A stretch of DNA of 64,000 nucleotides from Mesorhizobium jarvisii (GCF_003601985.1 NZ_QZXA01000008.1:289612-353611); one strand, 5' to 3'; shown: positions 8,596-16,903, numbered from the stretch's first letter. A program made the numbers and translations. Notes: a model not told the origin generated them from the letters alone.

Positions 8596-9183
8596 TCAAT
8601 CGGTCGCGGGGATCAACTTCTGCAGCGTCGGCGTCAGGATCATGCCGAAGGTCAAGACATCGCCATAGGCTCGCGCGGAAAGCATTGCCCCGTGGACGGT
8701 CGCCATGAAGGCTTCCGCTTCCACACGCGGCGCATTCGATATTGCCAGTGTCCTCTGTTCTGCGCCGCGCTCGATGACGCCAGTCAGCCATCCCGAGAGA
8801 AACTGGAAATACGCCCGGACTTCCATGGCAACCTCCGGCGGAAGGGCGGGCAGCTCGCTGGCAAGCAGCGCGCAGACGCAGAACGGCACGCTCGCATCCT
8901 CGATGCATCGGGCCCAGATGCCGGCATAGGTTCGAAGCAACTCGGGCGGTTCGGGGACATCGCGCTCGAGCCCTCCCATGCCGATGACGGCATCCTCGAG
9001 GTAACGCTTGAGCAGGGTCTGCACGAGGTCGACCTTGCTGGGGAAATGGTGATGGATGCTGGCTTTGCGGATGCCAACCACCTCGGCGATATCGGCGTAG
9101 CTGAATCCATTGTAGCCGCCCGCGACGATGAAGGCTCGCGCGGCGGCCAGGATCTCGTCGGCGGTGTTCGAAGGCTTGCTCAT
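8596..9183 (-). CDS. TetR family transcriptional regulator
   Basis: DNA-binding repressor of 195 residues. The N-terminal TetR helix-turn-helix is clear: ADEILAAARAFIVAGGY, then SYADIAEVVGIRKASIHHHF and PSKVDLVQTLLKRY. The C-terminal ligand domain is variable and contains several cysteines (CIEDASVPFCVCALLASELP). ATG 9183 has GGAG ten bases upstream. A membrane protein gene lies upstream on the same strand, 132 bp away, and its promoter holds an inverted repeat of TetR-operator type at 9918-9945. The simplest model is that this protein represses that gene. The inducer is unknown. Confidence 0.9.
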   Translation of the reverse strand: MSKPSNTADEILAAARAFIVAGGYNGFSYADIAEVVGIRKASIHHHFPSKVDLVQTLLKRYLEDAVIGMGGLERDVPEPPELLRTYAGIWARCIEDASVPFCVCALLASELPALPPEVAMEVRAYFQFLSGWLTGVIERGAEQRTLAISNAPRVEAEAFMATVHGAMLSARAYGDVLTFGMILTPTLQKLIPATD

Positions 9184-9213
9184 GACTTGCTCCGGCGGAG
9201 GGCTCCCCTGCAC

Positions 9214-9257
9214 TTAGAGCGGTTCGCCGTTTCATGGGAACCGGCGAACCGCTCTAA
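9214..9257. repeat. Perfect 16-bp inverted repeat
   Basis: Arms TTAGAGCGGTTCGCCG (9214-9229) and its exact reverse complement (9242-9257) around a 12-base loop. There is no T-run, so it is not a standard intrinsic terminator, although the hairpin could protect the 3' end of the upstream membrane-protein message. It abuts the dispersed repeat at 9252-9315. Confidence 0.85.
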
Positions 9258-9315
9258 CCCGTTTGTTTTGAAGCGATTCCCAAGGGAAAGCGCTCACACT
9301 TTTGCTGGCATTGCC
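9252..9315. repeat. Dispersed intergenic repeat, family A (copy 1)
   Basis: Starts CTCTAAC, contains GTTTGTTTTGAAG and ends CTCACACTTTTGCTGGCATTGC. The same order of blocks is seen at 16809-16900 (CTCACACTTTTCCTGGAATTGCTCTA). It resembles the REP-like elements scattered between genes in rhizobial genomes. Confidence 0.7.
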
Positions 9316-9900
9316 CTAACTTGCGACCCGCGGCGACTTGCGAAGGACGTCGCTGACCGACAGCCACAGAGCGGACACGAAAAAGTAGAAGGCGCCGAAC
9401 GCGGCATAAGGTGCAACATTGGCGATGCCGATGATCTCCGTGCCGCCGGCCATCTTGACGAAGAACAGACCCGCCAGCGCCGATTGGGCGCCGCTCAGGA
9501 TCATCGGCCATTGCGCACCGTTGGTTTTCCAGCGCCGCGCCGCGGTCAGGAGCTGAAACACGCCGGAGACAACGGCCCAGACGCCGTAGACCGAGAGCAC
9601 CGCATTCATGCTGTGACCGAGCGCGATGGCGACCGCAATCGTGGCGACGATGCTGACGGCGAAGTTCAGCAATTGCGACTTGTTGCGGCCGAGCCCGCCG
9701 GTGCGCCGGGCGTCGATGTAATTCGCAAGCGCATCCCATGCAGGATAGGCAACCAGCATGGCGGCAGCGAGCGGCGGGCTGCTTTTCGCGACGGTGAAAG
9801 CCGCCACAACCCAGGCTGCCGATACGGCAAACCGCAGATAGTAATAGCTTTTGAGCCAGCCGTTTGATGACGGGCTCTGATCGTTCATTTGTCCAGGCAT
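9316..9900 (-). CDS. Membrane protein, DUF308/HdeD-like
   Basis: Inner-membrane protein of 194 residues with about six hydrophobic segments in pairs, for example FAVSAAWVVAAFTV, FAVSIVATIAVAIALGH, VLSVYGVWAVVSGVFQLL and AAFGAFYFFVSALWLSV. The helix-pair layout and the GVWAVVSGVFQLL block resemble the DUF308 (HdeD-like) family, whose role is not established outside acid resistance. ATG 9900 follows GAGAGA; an in-frame ATG at 9888 is also possible. The promoter region contains a 28-base palindrome overlapping the expected -10 region, so the gene is probably repressed by the TetR protein encoded just downstream. Confidence 0.7.
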   Translation of the reverse strand: MPGQMNDQSPSSNGWLKSYYYLRFAVSAAWVVAAFTVAKSSPPLAAAMLVAYPAWDALANYIDARRTGGLGRNKSQLLNFAVSIVATIAVAIALGHSMNAVLSVYGVWAVVSGVFQLLTAARRWKTNGAQWPMILSGAQSALAGLFFVKMAGGTEIIGIANVAPYAAFGAFYFFVSALWLSVSDVLRKSPRVAS

Positions 9901-9917
9901 GATGGGGTCTCTCGTTT

Positions 9918-9945
9918 AATCTACCTACCAACTAGTAGGTAGATT
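9918..9945. promoter_or_regulatory. Probable TetR-type operator
   Basis: Perfect inverted repeat with 11-base arms AATCTACCTAC and GTAGGTAGATT around the six bases CAACTA. It lies 18 bases upstream of the membrane protein ATG (9900, minus strand). A -35-like TTGACG (reverse complement of 9952-9957) sits so that the -10 region would fall inside the palindrome. Length, symmetry and position are typical of a TetR-family operator, and the nearest TetR gene is at 8596-9183. Confidence 0.8.
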
Positions 9946-10094
9946 GGTGGTCGTCAAGGCGCCTGGAACTGATTGCCGGTCACCTCGACATCGCATTTAT
10001 GTGATCAGCGTTCGCTTGCGCCTGCGCTGGCGCCAAGGAACGACAGTGGCTGCTTTAGGCATGTTTTTGACTTGAGTGGCAGCCTTCGCTAGCG

Positions 10095-10168
10095 CGCGCA
10101 CTGGCCGGCGCCAGCGAGACGGTCGGGCGCATCCACAGCGTCGAGGCGCTTTTCAGGTCCTATCGCGC
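10095..10168 (+). pseudogene. Relic of the yifB 3' end
   Basis: Read on the plus strand this stretch gives R-A-L-A-G-A-S-E-T-V-G-R-I-H-S-V-E-A-L-F-R-S-Y-R, which matches the end of intact YifB (ARTLADLDASETVGRIHLAEAISYR) apart from a two-codon deletion and scattered changes. Its last bases overlap the 3' end of the malate synthase gene on the other strand. Strand and order agree with the relic at 7787-7864. Confidence 0.72.
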
Positions 10169-12324
10169 GCCTTCAGCTCCAGCCGCCGCGCGTGCAGCAC
10201 CGGCTCCGTATAGCCGTTGGGCTGGCTGGTTCCCTTGAACACCAGGTCACAGGCGGCCTGGAAGGCGATGGAGGTGTCGAAATCCGGCGCCATCGGCCGG
10301 TAGAGCGTATCGCCGACATTCTGGCGGTCGACGATGGTCGCCATGCGCTGCAGGGAATCGCGTACCTGGATCTCCGAACACACCTTGTGGCGCAGCCAGT
10401 TGGCGATGTGCTGCGAGGAGATGCGCAGCGTGGCGCGGTCTTCCATCAGGCCGACATCGTTGATGTCGGGCACTTTCGAGCAGCCGACGCCCTGGTCGAT
10501 CCAGCGCACGACATAGCCCAGAATGCCTTGAGCGTTGTTGTCGAGTTCGCGCTGGATCTCGTCGGGTGTCCAGTTCGGCCGCACGGCCACCGGAACGGAC
10601 AAGATATCGTCGAGTTTCGCCTTCGGCCGGCTCTTCAACGCCGCCTGCACGGCATGGACGTCGACCTTGTGATAGTGCGTGGCATGCAAGGTCGCGGCCG
10701 TCGGCGACGGCACCCAGGCGGTGTTGGCGCCGGCCTTGGGATGCGCGATTTTCTGTTCCAGCATCGCCGCCATCAGATCCGGCATCGCCCACATGCCCTT
10801 GCCGATCTGGGCATGGCCGGCGAGCCCGCATTCGAGCCCGGTGTCGACATTCCAGGCCTCGTAGGCGGAGATCCAGGCGGCCTGCTTCATGTCGCCCTTG
10901 CGGATCATCGGGCCGGCTTCCATCGAGGTGTGGATCTCGTCGCCGGTGCGGTCGAGGAAGCCGGTGTTGATGAACACCACGCGTTCCTTCGCGGCGCGGA
11001 TCGCTTCCTTGAGGTTGATAGTAGTACGCCGCTCCTCGTCCATGATGCCCATCTTGATGGTGTTCTTCGCCATGCCGAGCAGCGCCTCGACACTGTCGAA
11101 GATCTCGACGGCGAAAGCGACTTCCTCCGGCCCGTGCATCTTGGGCTTCACCACATACATCGAGCCGGCGCGGGAATTGGCGCGGCGGCCTTTCGACCCG
11201 ACATCGTGCAACGCGATCAGCGCCGTCAGCGCGGCGTCCATGATGCCTTCCGGCACCTCGTTGCCGTCGCGGTCCAGGATCGCCGGATTGGTCATCAGGT
11301 GGCCGACGTTCCTGACCAGCATCAGCGAGCGGCCGGGCAGCGTCAGCGTGCCGCCGCCGGGCGCGGTGTAGGCGCGGTCGGGGTTGAGCTTGCGGACAAA
11401 CGTCTTGCCGCCCTTGCTGATCTCTTCGGCGAGGTCGCCCTTCATCAGGCCGAGCCAGTTGCGGTAGACCACGACCTTGTCCTCCGCATCCACCGCCGCG
11501 ACCGAATCCTCGCAGTCCTGGATGGTGGTCAGCGCCGATTCCAGGAGGACGTCGGCAATGCCCGCCGGATCGGTGCGGCCGATCTCGTTGGCGCGGTCGA
11601 TGACGATCTCGATGTGCAGTCCGTTCTTCACCAGCAGCACGGCATCGGGGTTGGCGGCATCGCCGCGATAACCGACGAATTGCGTGGGGTCGGCCAGCGT
11701 GGTGCCGCCGGCGCCGGCGCCAAGCTTCAGCGCGCCATGCGCCACCGACAGGCCGTTGACCCCCGCCCATTTGCCCGAGGTGAGCGGCACCGACTGGTCG
11801 AGGAAATCCTTGGCCCAGGCGATGACCTTGGCGCCGCGCGCCGGGTTGAAGCCTTTACCCTTTTCCGCGCCGCCGGTCTCGGGAATGGCATCGGTGCCAT
11901 AGAGCGCATCGTAGAGCGAACCCCAGCGCGCATTGGCGGCGTTGAGCGCATAGCGCGCATTCATCACCGGCACCACCAGCTGCGGCCCGGCAACAACGGC
12001 GATTTCGGGATCGACATTTCCCGTCGACACGCTGAAGGCCGGCCCTTCGGGAACGAGATAACCGATCTCTTTCAGGAAGCCCCTGTAAGCCTCCATGTCG
12101 ACCGGCGCGCCATTGTCGCGATACCAGCCGTCGAGCTTTTCCTGCATGGCGTCGCGTTTTTTGAGCAGCGCCCGGTTCTTCGGCGCGAGGTCGTGGACGA
12201 TGGCCGAAAAACCGTTCCAGAACGCATCTGCGGCGATGCCGGTGCCGGGCACGGCCTCGCCAGCCACAAAATCATGCAGCGCGCGGGCAATCCGCAATCC
12301 AGCGATCTCGATGCGATCGGTCAT
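10153..12324 (-). CDS. glcB: Malate synthase G
   Basis: Condenses glyoxylate with acetyl-CoA to malate, the second step of the glyoxylate bypass and of glycolate use. The 723 residues match the standard length of the monomeric G isoform. Recognisable blocks are TTIQDCEDSVAAVDAEDKV, the Mg/glyoxylate region with VVKPKMHGPEEVAF, the TIM-barrel segment NTIKMGIMDEERRTT, and near the C-terminus GVGCSKVPDINDVGLMEDRATLRIS followed by the QHIANWL region. ATG 12324 (MTDRIEIAGLRIA) was chosen; GGAG lies upstream. No isocitrate lyase or glycolate oxidase genes are near, so it appears to be transcribed alone. Its 3' end touches the second yifB relic. Confidence 0.97.
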   Translation of the reverse strand: MTDRIEIAGLRIARALHDFVAGEAVPGTGIAADAFWNGFSAIVHDLAPKNRALLKKRDAMQEKLDGWYRDNGAPVDMEAYRGFLKEIGYLVPEGPAFSVSTGNVDPEIAVVAGPQLVVPVMNARYALNAANARWGSLYDALYGTDAIPETGGAEKGKGFNPARGAKVIAWAKDFLDQSVPLTSGKWAGVNGLSVAHGALKLGAGAGGTTLADPTQFVGYRGDAANPDAVLLVKNGLHIEIVIDRANEIGRTDPAGIADVLLESALTTIQDCEDSVAAVDAEDKVVVYRNWLGLMKGDLAEEISKGGKTFVRKLNPDRAYTAPGGGTLTLPGRSLMLVRNVGHLMTNPAILDRDGNEVPEGIMDAALTALIALHDVGSKGRRANSRAGSMYVVKPKMHGPEEVAFAVEIFDSVEALLGMAKNTIKMGIMDEERRTTINLKEAIRAAKERVVFINTGFLDRTGDEIHTSMEAGPMIRKGDMKQAAWISAYEAWNVDTGLECGLAGHAQIGKGMWAMPDLMAAMLEQKIAHPKAGANTAWVPSPTAATLHATHYHKVDVHAVQAALKSRPKAKLDDILSVPVAVRPNWTPDEIQRELDNNAQGILGYVVRWIDQGVGCSKVPDINDVGLMEDRATLRISSQHIANWLRHKVCSEIQVRDSLQRMATIVDRQNVGDTLYRPMAPDFDTSIAFQAACDLVFKGTSQPNGYTEPVLHARRLELKARDRT

Positions 12325-12433
12325 CAGCTTGTCTCCAGACGAAAGGCTCGGGCGGGCCTTTGGCATGTCAGGTCTACAGGGTCAATTCGGCTTAAGGTGA
12401 AGGGGACATTTAGGCAAGGTTGGCGAAGCTGCG

Positions 12434-12587
12434 TCCTTCTCCCCGTTCTATGGGGAGAAGATGGCGGCAGCCAGATGAGGGGGCGGCGCGGCGTTGGCCG
12501 AACGGGCGGCACAGTGAAACTGCATTCCCTTGGCTTTGCCCCTCATCCGCCCTTCGGGCACCTTCTCCCCATGAACGGGGAGAAGGA
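12434..12587. repeat. Intergenic inverted repeat, family C (copy 1)
   Basis: Ends are TCCTTCTCCCCGTTC (12434-12448) and its exact reverse complement (12573-12587). Inside each arm follow matching GGGGAGAAG and GATGAGGGG-like blocks, giving imperfect arms of about 50 bases. A related element lies at 63784-63882. This is a common rhizobial intergenic repeat that can form a long hairpin, here between the divergently placed ends of the HyuA-like and glcB genes. Confidence 0.82.
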
Positions 12588-12593
12588 AGGCGC

Positions 12594-14636
12594 TCACATC
12601 GCGATCCTTGGCCGTCCCGAGGCGACCGCCACCACATGCGCCTCGATGAACATGCGCTGGGCTTCGACGGTGGAAACCTTGAACTCGGTCGCGACGTCGA
12701 TCTCGGCATTGTCGGTACCGGCGTCCCGGGCGCGCTCGGCCACGATCGCTCGCACATCGGCCTCGGCAGCGGCGATCGCCGCAGCCTCGTCGAGGAAATC
12801 GCGCACCGTTTCTCCGGAGGCCAGACGGAACAGCCCTTCCCTGGGCTGGCTGACCCGCGCTTCGGCCGAGACCCTGACCTGGCCGACGACGGCGCCGAGC
12901 GCGTTGGCGACATCGGTGTCCTCGGGCACCACGCAGTCATTGCCGACCAGGGGCGCCAGGCCGGCGTAGTGCAGCGGCGCGGAAGCGCCGAGGCCGATGA
13001 CCGGGCGGTCGAGCGCGACGCTCAACCGGGCGATGCCGGGATGGGCATCGACGGCGCGCTGCACCAGCGCGTGCGCCACGGTCGCGGCGCCATCGAGCCC
13101 GTCCTCGGCGAAGGCGGTTTCGAGGATGTATTCGGCCGACCAGCGCGTCAGCGTCACCAGCACGCGCTCCGAGATCACTTCCGGCGACGCGGCGATAGGC
13201 TGGCCACGGCCATCGCGCTTGCGGGCGAACAGCTCGGCGCCGAGGCGGGCGGTGGCGGCATCCCAATTGGCCTGCTTGCCCAGCACGTGTGCTGCGTCCG
13301 ACGGGGTGAAGCCTGAGATATGCACCAGTCCACGCGAGACTAGCCGGTTCAAGGTGGCGTTCTGGGCATTGGACGTCAGCAACCTGTCGAGGGCAAGCGG
13401 CGTCGCGCCGATCGCCTCGTAAAGCCGCGCTTCCGGAGCGGTGAGGCCCGCCGCAAGCCTGTCCGGCACGCCGGTGCGCACCGCGAAGCGGCCGTCCATG
13501 CGGCCGGGATTGGGCGAACGCAGCTGGCGTTCGAGCTCCGATTTGACGGCGTCGCCATGCGCCATGCCGGCCAGCGCCAGCGGCACCAGGCGGCGCGGCC
13601 CGAGCAGGATTTTTGGATTGAGCGCGCCGTCCTCCAGCGCCACTTCGGAATCGCCGCCAAGGCCGAAGGTGCGCATGGCGACCGCCTCGACCATGGTGCG
13701 GAAGCCTCCGACGGTGGCGCCTTCGGGATCCAGGCGCGGCCGGCCCTTGTCGAGCACGGCGACATCGGTGGTGGTGCCGCCAATGTCGGAGACCACGGCA
13801 TTGTCGAGCCCGGTCATGTGGCGGGCACCGACCAGGCTGGCCGCCGGACCGGACAAAATGGTCTCGATCGGCCGCTGGCGGGCGAACACCGCCGAGACCA
13901 GCGCACCGTCGCCGCGCACCACCATCAGGGGAGCGGCGATGTTGCGGGCTTGCAAAAACCCTTCGGTCGCCGCCACCAGCCGGTCGATCATCGAAATCAG
14001 CCTGGCGTTGAGCAGCGTGGTCAGCGCCCGACGCGGGCCGCCGAGCTTGGCCGAGAGTTCGTGGCTCGCGGTGACCGGCAGGCCGGTCTTGTCGCGGATC
14101 AGTTCGCGGGCGGCGATCTCATGCGCCGGGTTGCGGGTGGCGAAATAGGCGCACACGGCAAAGCCGGACACCGAGGCACCGAGTTCCGGCAGGGCCTCTT
14201 CCAGCCCTGACAGATCGAGCTTGGCGGCATTGCCGTGGACATCATGGCCGCCCGGGCAAAACACCACCGGATCGGTGCCGAGCGCGGTCTTCAGCCCATC
14301 GCGGGCGAGGTCGGCTTCGGAAAAGCCGATCATGACGAGCGCGACGCGGCCCCCCTGGCCCTCGACCAGCGCATTGGTGGCCAGCGTCGTCGACATCGAG
14401 ACCAGTTTGATCGCGGCCGGATCGGTACCGGCCTTTTCGAGCACCGCGTCGACCGCGCCGGAAATGCCGCCAGCGAGATCATGCCTGGTGGTCAGCGCCT
14501 TGGCCTTGGCCAGCACCTTGCCCTTGTTCGGCCCCTGCTGCGGGCCCTCCGTCTCGGACCACAGCACGGCATCGGTGTAGGTGCCGCCGGTGTCGATGCC
14601 GAGGAACAGAGGTTTTGACTTGGTCTTGGCGGTCAT
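12594..14636 (-). CDS. Hydantoinase/oxoprolinase family protein, HyuA-like
   Basis: Protein of 680 residues of the N-methylhydantoinase A/5-oxoprolinase/acetone carboxylase beta superfamily, which open cyclic amides or activate carbonyls using ATP. The N-terminal actin-like phosphate loop is GIDTGGTYTDAVLW (13-26) and the second is SDIGGTTTDVAVLD. Family blocks STTLATNALVEGQGGRVAL and ILSGPAASLVGARH are present. Such proteins usually act with a HyuB/OXPB partner encoded next to them, but none is visible here. The substrate is therefore open, and an unlinked partner or a solo function are both possible. ATG 14636 fits the family start. Confidence 0.87.
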   Translation of the reverse strand: MTAKTKSKPLFLGIDTGGTYTDAVLWSETEGPQQGPNKGKVLAKAKALTTRHDLAGGISGAVDAVLEKAGTDPAAIKLVSMSTTLATNALVEGQGGRVALVMIGFSEADLARDGLKTALGTDPVVFCPGGHDVHGNAAKLDLSGLEEALPELGASVSGFAVCAYFATRNPAHEIAARELIRDKTGLPVTASHELSAKLGGPRRALTTLLNARLISMIDRLVAATEGFLQARNIAAPLMVVRGDGALVSAVFARQRPIETILSGPAASLVGARHMTGLDNAVVSDIGGTTTDVAVLDKGRPRLDPEGATVGGFRTMVEAVAMRTFGLGGDSEVALEDGALNPKILLGPRRLVPLALAGMAHGDAVKSELERQLRSPNPGRMDGRFAVRTGVPDRLAAGLTAPEARLYEAIGATPLALDRLLTSNAQNATLNRLVSRGLVHISGFTPSDAAHVLGKQANWDAATARLGAELFARKRDGRGQPIAASPEVISERVLVTLTRWSAEYILETAFAEDGLDGAATVAHALVQRAVDAHPGIARLSVALDRPVIGLGASAPLHYAGLAPLVGNDCVVPEDTDVANALGAVVGQVRVSAEARVSQPREGLFRLASGETVRDFLDEAAAIAAAEADVRAIVAERARDAGTDNAEIDVATEFKVSTVEAQRMFIEAHVVAVASGRPRIAM

Positions 14637-14811
14637 TGGCAGTCCGGGCGGTGGGGAATTTTGCTTCCCGCCCTTAGCCTATCGCGGCCGGCCGATAAAG
14701 CCACGAGCGCTGGGCCAACACGCGATGACCGCAATAGGAGCCCCGATCTCCCCTTGGGAGGGGATCGGCGGCTTTGACCGCAACGCCAGGGGCCCTCTGG
14801 CGAGGAGGCCG

Positions 14812-15114
14812 CTATTTGGCTGTGACAATGCCCTTCATCGAGCTGTGGATCGCACAATGGAATGGATGTGCGCCGGCCGCCGATACCTTGACCTTGGCGC
14901 TCTTGCCGGTGGCGAGATGGCCGGTGTCGAAGGAGCCATCGAGCGCGGTGGCGGTGTGCGTCATCGAGTCGGCATTGGTGAAAGTGATGGTATCGCCAAC
15001 GGCGACCGCGATTTTCGGTGGGTTAAATTTCATGCCCTTGATCTGGACCGCATGATTGGCGGCGTAGGCGGGCACGGCAAAGGCAAGCAAAGCAAGAACG
15101 AGCATGGTGCGCAT
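14812..15114 (-). CDS. Secreted cupredoxin (amicyanin/plastocyanin-like)
   Basis: Small periplasmic blue copper protein of 100 residues for one-electron transfer. A signal peptide of about 18 residues (MRTMLVLALLAFAVPAYA) precedes the single cupredoxin domain. Type 1 copper ligands are all visible: His53 in SMTHTA, then Cys87, His90 and Met93 in FHCAIHSSM. The GMKFNPPKIAVAVGDTITFTN block is typical of the amicyanin/pseudoazurin group. ATG 15114 is preceded by GGAGG. The redox partner is unknown. The double-CDGSH iron-sulfur protein gene lies directly upstream on the same strand. Confidence 0.9.
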   Translation of the reverse strand: MRTMLVLALLAFAVPAYAANHAVQIKGMKFNPPKIAVAVGDTITFTNADSMTHTATALDGSFDTGHLATGKSAKVKVSAAGAHPFHCAIHSSMKGIVTAK

Positions 15115-15172
15115 GATGGATTTCCTCCTGAGCGCGAACCCTCATCCTACACTAACGCTGGCGAACGGCCTT

Positions 15173-15799
15173 TTATGCCACGAAGCCGATCTTCTTATGC
15201 GTATTGTCACAAAACGGCTTGTTGGCCGAGTGGCCGCAGCGGCAGAGGAAGGTGCGCTGCGTGCGGTCGATCGTGTGGCCGGTGCCGGTGACGATCTCGA
15301 CATTGCCTTCCAGCTTGAGTGGGCCGTTGGTGGTCGGCGTCACTTTCAGCGGGCCGTTGCGCGCTTCGAGCGCCGGCATGTCCTTCAGCGGCGGTTCGCC
15401 GGTGGCGGTGAAGCCGGCCTTGCTGTGGCTGCCGTCGCAGAACGGCTTGTTTTCCGACGCGCCGCAGCGGCACAGCGTGGCGCGAAAGAAGGTTTCGCCG
15501 TCGAGCACGATCTCGGCATGCACGGCAAGCGGGCCGTTTTCACGCAGCCGCACGGTGTTGACCACCGGCGGCTGTTCCTGCGGCCCGCCATCCTTCCTGA
15601 CATAGGTGATGGCACCCGACGGACAGCTTTCGGCGATGGCGACAATCTTTTCGACACTGGCCGCGTCGGGATGGATCCATTGCCCCGGCGCATTGGGCAC
15701 GAAGACATGCGGGTCGCCGAGCACGCAATTGCGCGAATGGATGCAGCGCTTGCCGGAAAAGCCGACGTCGATCTTCTCACCCTCGACCGTGCCTGCCAT
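15173..15799 (-). CDS. Double CDGSH iron-sulfur protein with N-terminal Fer4_19 domain
   Basis: Cytoplasmic iron-sulfur protein of 208 residues. The N-terminal domain (about 5-68) is of the divergent mono-cluster type with Cys19, Cys25 and Cys59 (SGKRCIHSRNC and ESCPSGAI). Two CDGSH-type 2Fe-2S sites follow. The first has Cys110, Cys112, Cys121 and His125 (CRCGASENKPFCDGSH). The second has Cys186, Cys188, Cys197 and His201 (CRCGHSANKPFCDNTH), with Asn-Thr in place of Gly-Ser but all four ligands kept. CDGSH proteins take part in redox sensing and iron or cluster handling; the exact job of this architecture is not established. ATG 15799 has GGAG eight bases upstream. Confidence 0.88.
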   Translation of the reverse strand: MAGTVEGEKIDVGFSGKRCIHSRNCVLGDPHVFVPNAPGQWIHPDAASVEKIVAIAESCPSGAITYVRKDGGPQEQPPVVNTVRLRENGPLAVHAEIVLDGETFFRATLCRCGASENKPFCDGSHSKAGFTATGEPPLKDMPALEARNGPLKVTPTTNGPLKLEGNVEIVTGTGHTIDRTQRTFLCRCGHSANKPFCDNTHKKIGFVA

Positions 15800-15910
15800 T
15801 GCCGTGCTCCTCTCGCCTGGGGCGCGGCGCGGCTGAACCGACGCGGCGCGCTTTGGGTATCGGCACAGGCTATCGCTCCCATGGGGGAGACCGTCAAGCT
15901 GGCAAACCGA

Positions 15911-16282
15911 TCAGGGGACGAGATTGATCTCCTCGGTCTCGCCGCCGCTGCAGGTGTAGCAGCAATCCTCGCATTTTTCCTTGTTGCCGGGGCCGACGCC
16001 CCAATAGGTGCCCTCGTCCCCATCGACCCAGGCGCCGTAGCAGATGGATTCGCCTTCGTTGCAGGAGATCGGCAACGACTTGGTCTCGCCGTCATCGAGA
16101 TAGAAGTCCTTGCCGTTGCCCGGCCAGACATAATCGCGATCCTGGCTGTAGAGCTCAAGGCGCATGGCGTTGGGATGGCTGTTCTTGATGGCAAAGGTGA
16201 CGTCGCCGGCATGGGCGGCTGGTGCAAAAAGGATGGCAAGCGAGAACGCGGCGGCAAGCCGGCGCGCTGGTATGAAAGACAT
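15911..16282 (-). CDS. Secreted six-cysteine protein (paralogue 1)
   Basis: Unrecognised exported protein of 123 residues. A signal peptide of 25 residues ends in APAAHA. The mature 98 residues contain DRDYVWPGNGK, SCNEGESICYGAWVDG, GVGPGN and a CEDCCYTC cluster, and end INLVP. It aligns without gaps to the mature product of the gene at 18481-18837, with 51 of 98 residues identical and all six cysteines conserved. The cysteine pattern suggests three disulfides or a metal site. ATG 16282 is preceded by GGGGG. The two paralogues flank a TPR regulator gene, which may control them. Confidence 0.72.
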   Translation of the reverse strand: MSFIPARRLAAAFSLAILFAPAAHAGDVTFAIKNSHPNAMRLELYSQDRDYVWPGNGKDFYLDDGETKSLPISCNEGESICYGAWVDGDEGTYWGVGPGNKEKCEDCCYTCSGGETEEINLVP

Positions 16283-16425
16283 GGAAACCCCCGATGAAGA
16301 ATCGGCCCCCACGGCCGATGGGGTCATCATGCCATGACGGGGGCCGGTGCTAAAGGGGGATGACGACAATCCCTGATAGAATCGCGGGAGCTAAACGACC
16401 AACCGGCGTCATTGCAGGCTTCGCC

Positions 16426-16674
16426 CTATCGTTGCCAGAACGGCAGCTTGGCGATCTCTTCATCGACCTCCCGCCTGGTCAGGCCGATATCGTCGATCAG
16501 ATGCGGATTGACTTCCGAGATCCGCTTGAGGTCCCAGCGATAGCGTGTCTGTTGACGCCAGGCCGCGATGGTGTTCCGCAAGGTGGCAAGGCTGTAGCGC
16601 CGGCGCGATGTCTGCCCCACGCGCGCTCCATACCGCACTGCCTGATGCGGGGCCGAAGCAAAGATATTGGTCAT
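16426..16674 (-). CDS. DUF1127 (YjiS-like) small protein
   Basis: Small basic protein of 82 residues. The DUF1127 core is in the C-terminal half: TLRNTIAAWRQQTRYRWDLKRI followed by NPHLIDDIGLTRREVDEEIAKLPFW. Proteins of this family are common in alphaproteobacteria. Some act in phosphate or carbon signalling or bind RNA, but the function of this one is unknown. ATG 16674 has the excellent site GGAGGTTGTC directly upstream, which decides it over the in-frame ATG at 16686. Confidence 0.82.
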   Translation of the reverse strand: MTNIFASAPHQAVRYGARVGQTSRRRYSLATLRNTIAAWRQQTRYRWDLKRISEVNPHLIDDIGLTRREVDEEIAKLPFWQR

Positions 16675-16808
16675 GACAACCTCCATATGTTTTGGCGCCC
16701 ACAGGCTTGAGAATGGGCGGCCTTTGATCTGAACGAGGTTGAATTCTGCAGGATATGGAGGGCGCCGTAATTAAGCCCTGCCAAATAGTTCTCAAAAGTT
16801 CCAAACAG

Positions 16809-16900
16809 GCTCTAACGCGTTGTTTTGGCGTCATTCCCTGGGGAGACGCCGCGCGCTTTCCCCGGTGAAACCGCCTCACACTTTTCCTGGAATTGCTCTA
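16809..16900. repeat. Dispersed intergenic repeat, family A (copy 2)
   Basis: Begins GCTCTAACGCGTTGTTTTGGC and ends CTCACACTTTTCCTGGAATTGCTCTA, matching the block order of the copy at 9252-9315. It occupies most of the gap before the TPR regulator gene at 16904, so that gene's promoter must lie in or before the repeat. Confidence 0.68.
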
Positions 16901-16903
16901 TAG

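Noticed and set aside
12434..12587. Possible CRISPR or tandem array because of repeated CTTCTCCCC blocks
   Set aside because: There are only two copies in inverted orientation and no regular spacers, so it is an inverted repeat. No CRISPR array or cas gene is seen anywhere in the window.
10192..12969. 925-codon plus-strand frame opposite glcB and the HyuA-like gene
   Set aside because: Antisense to malate synthase G, which has standard length and motifs; the plus-strand product has no recognisable domain and runs through an intergenic repeat.
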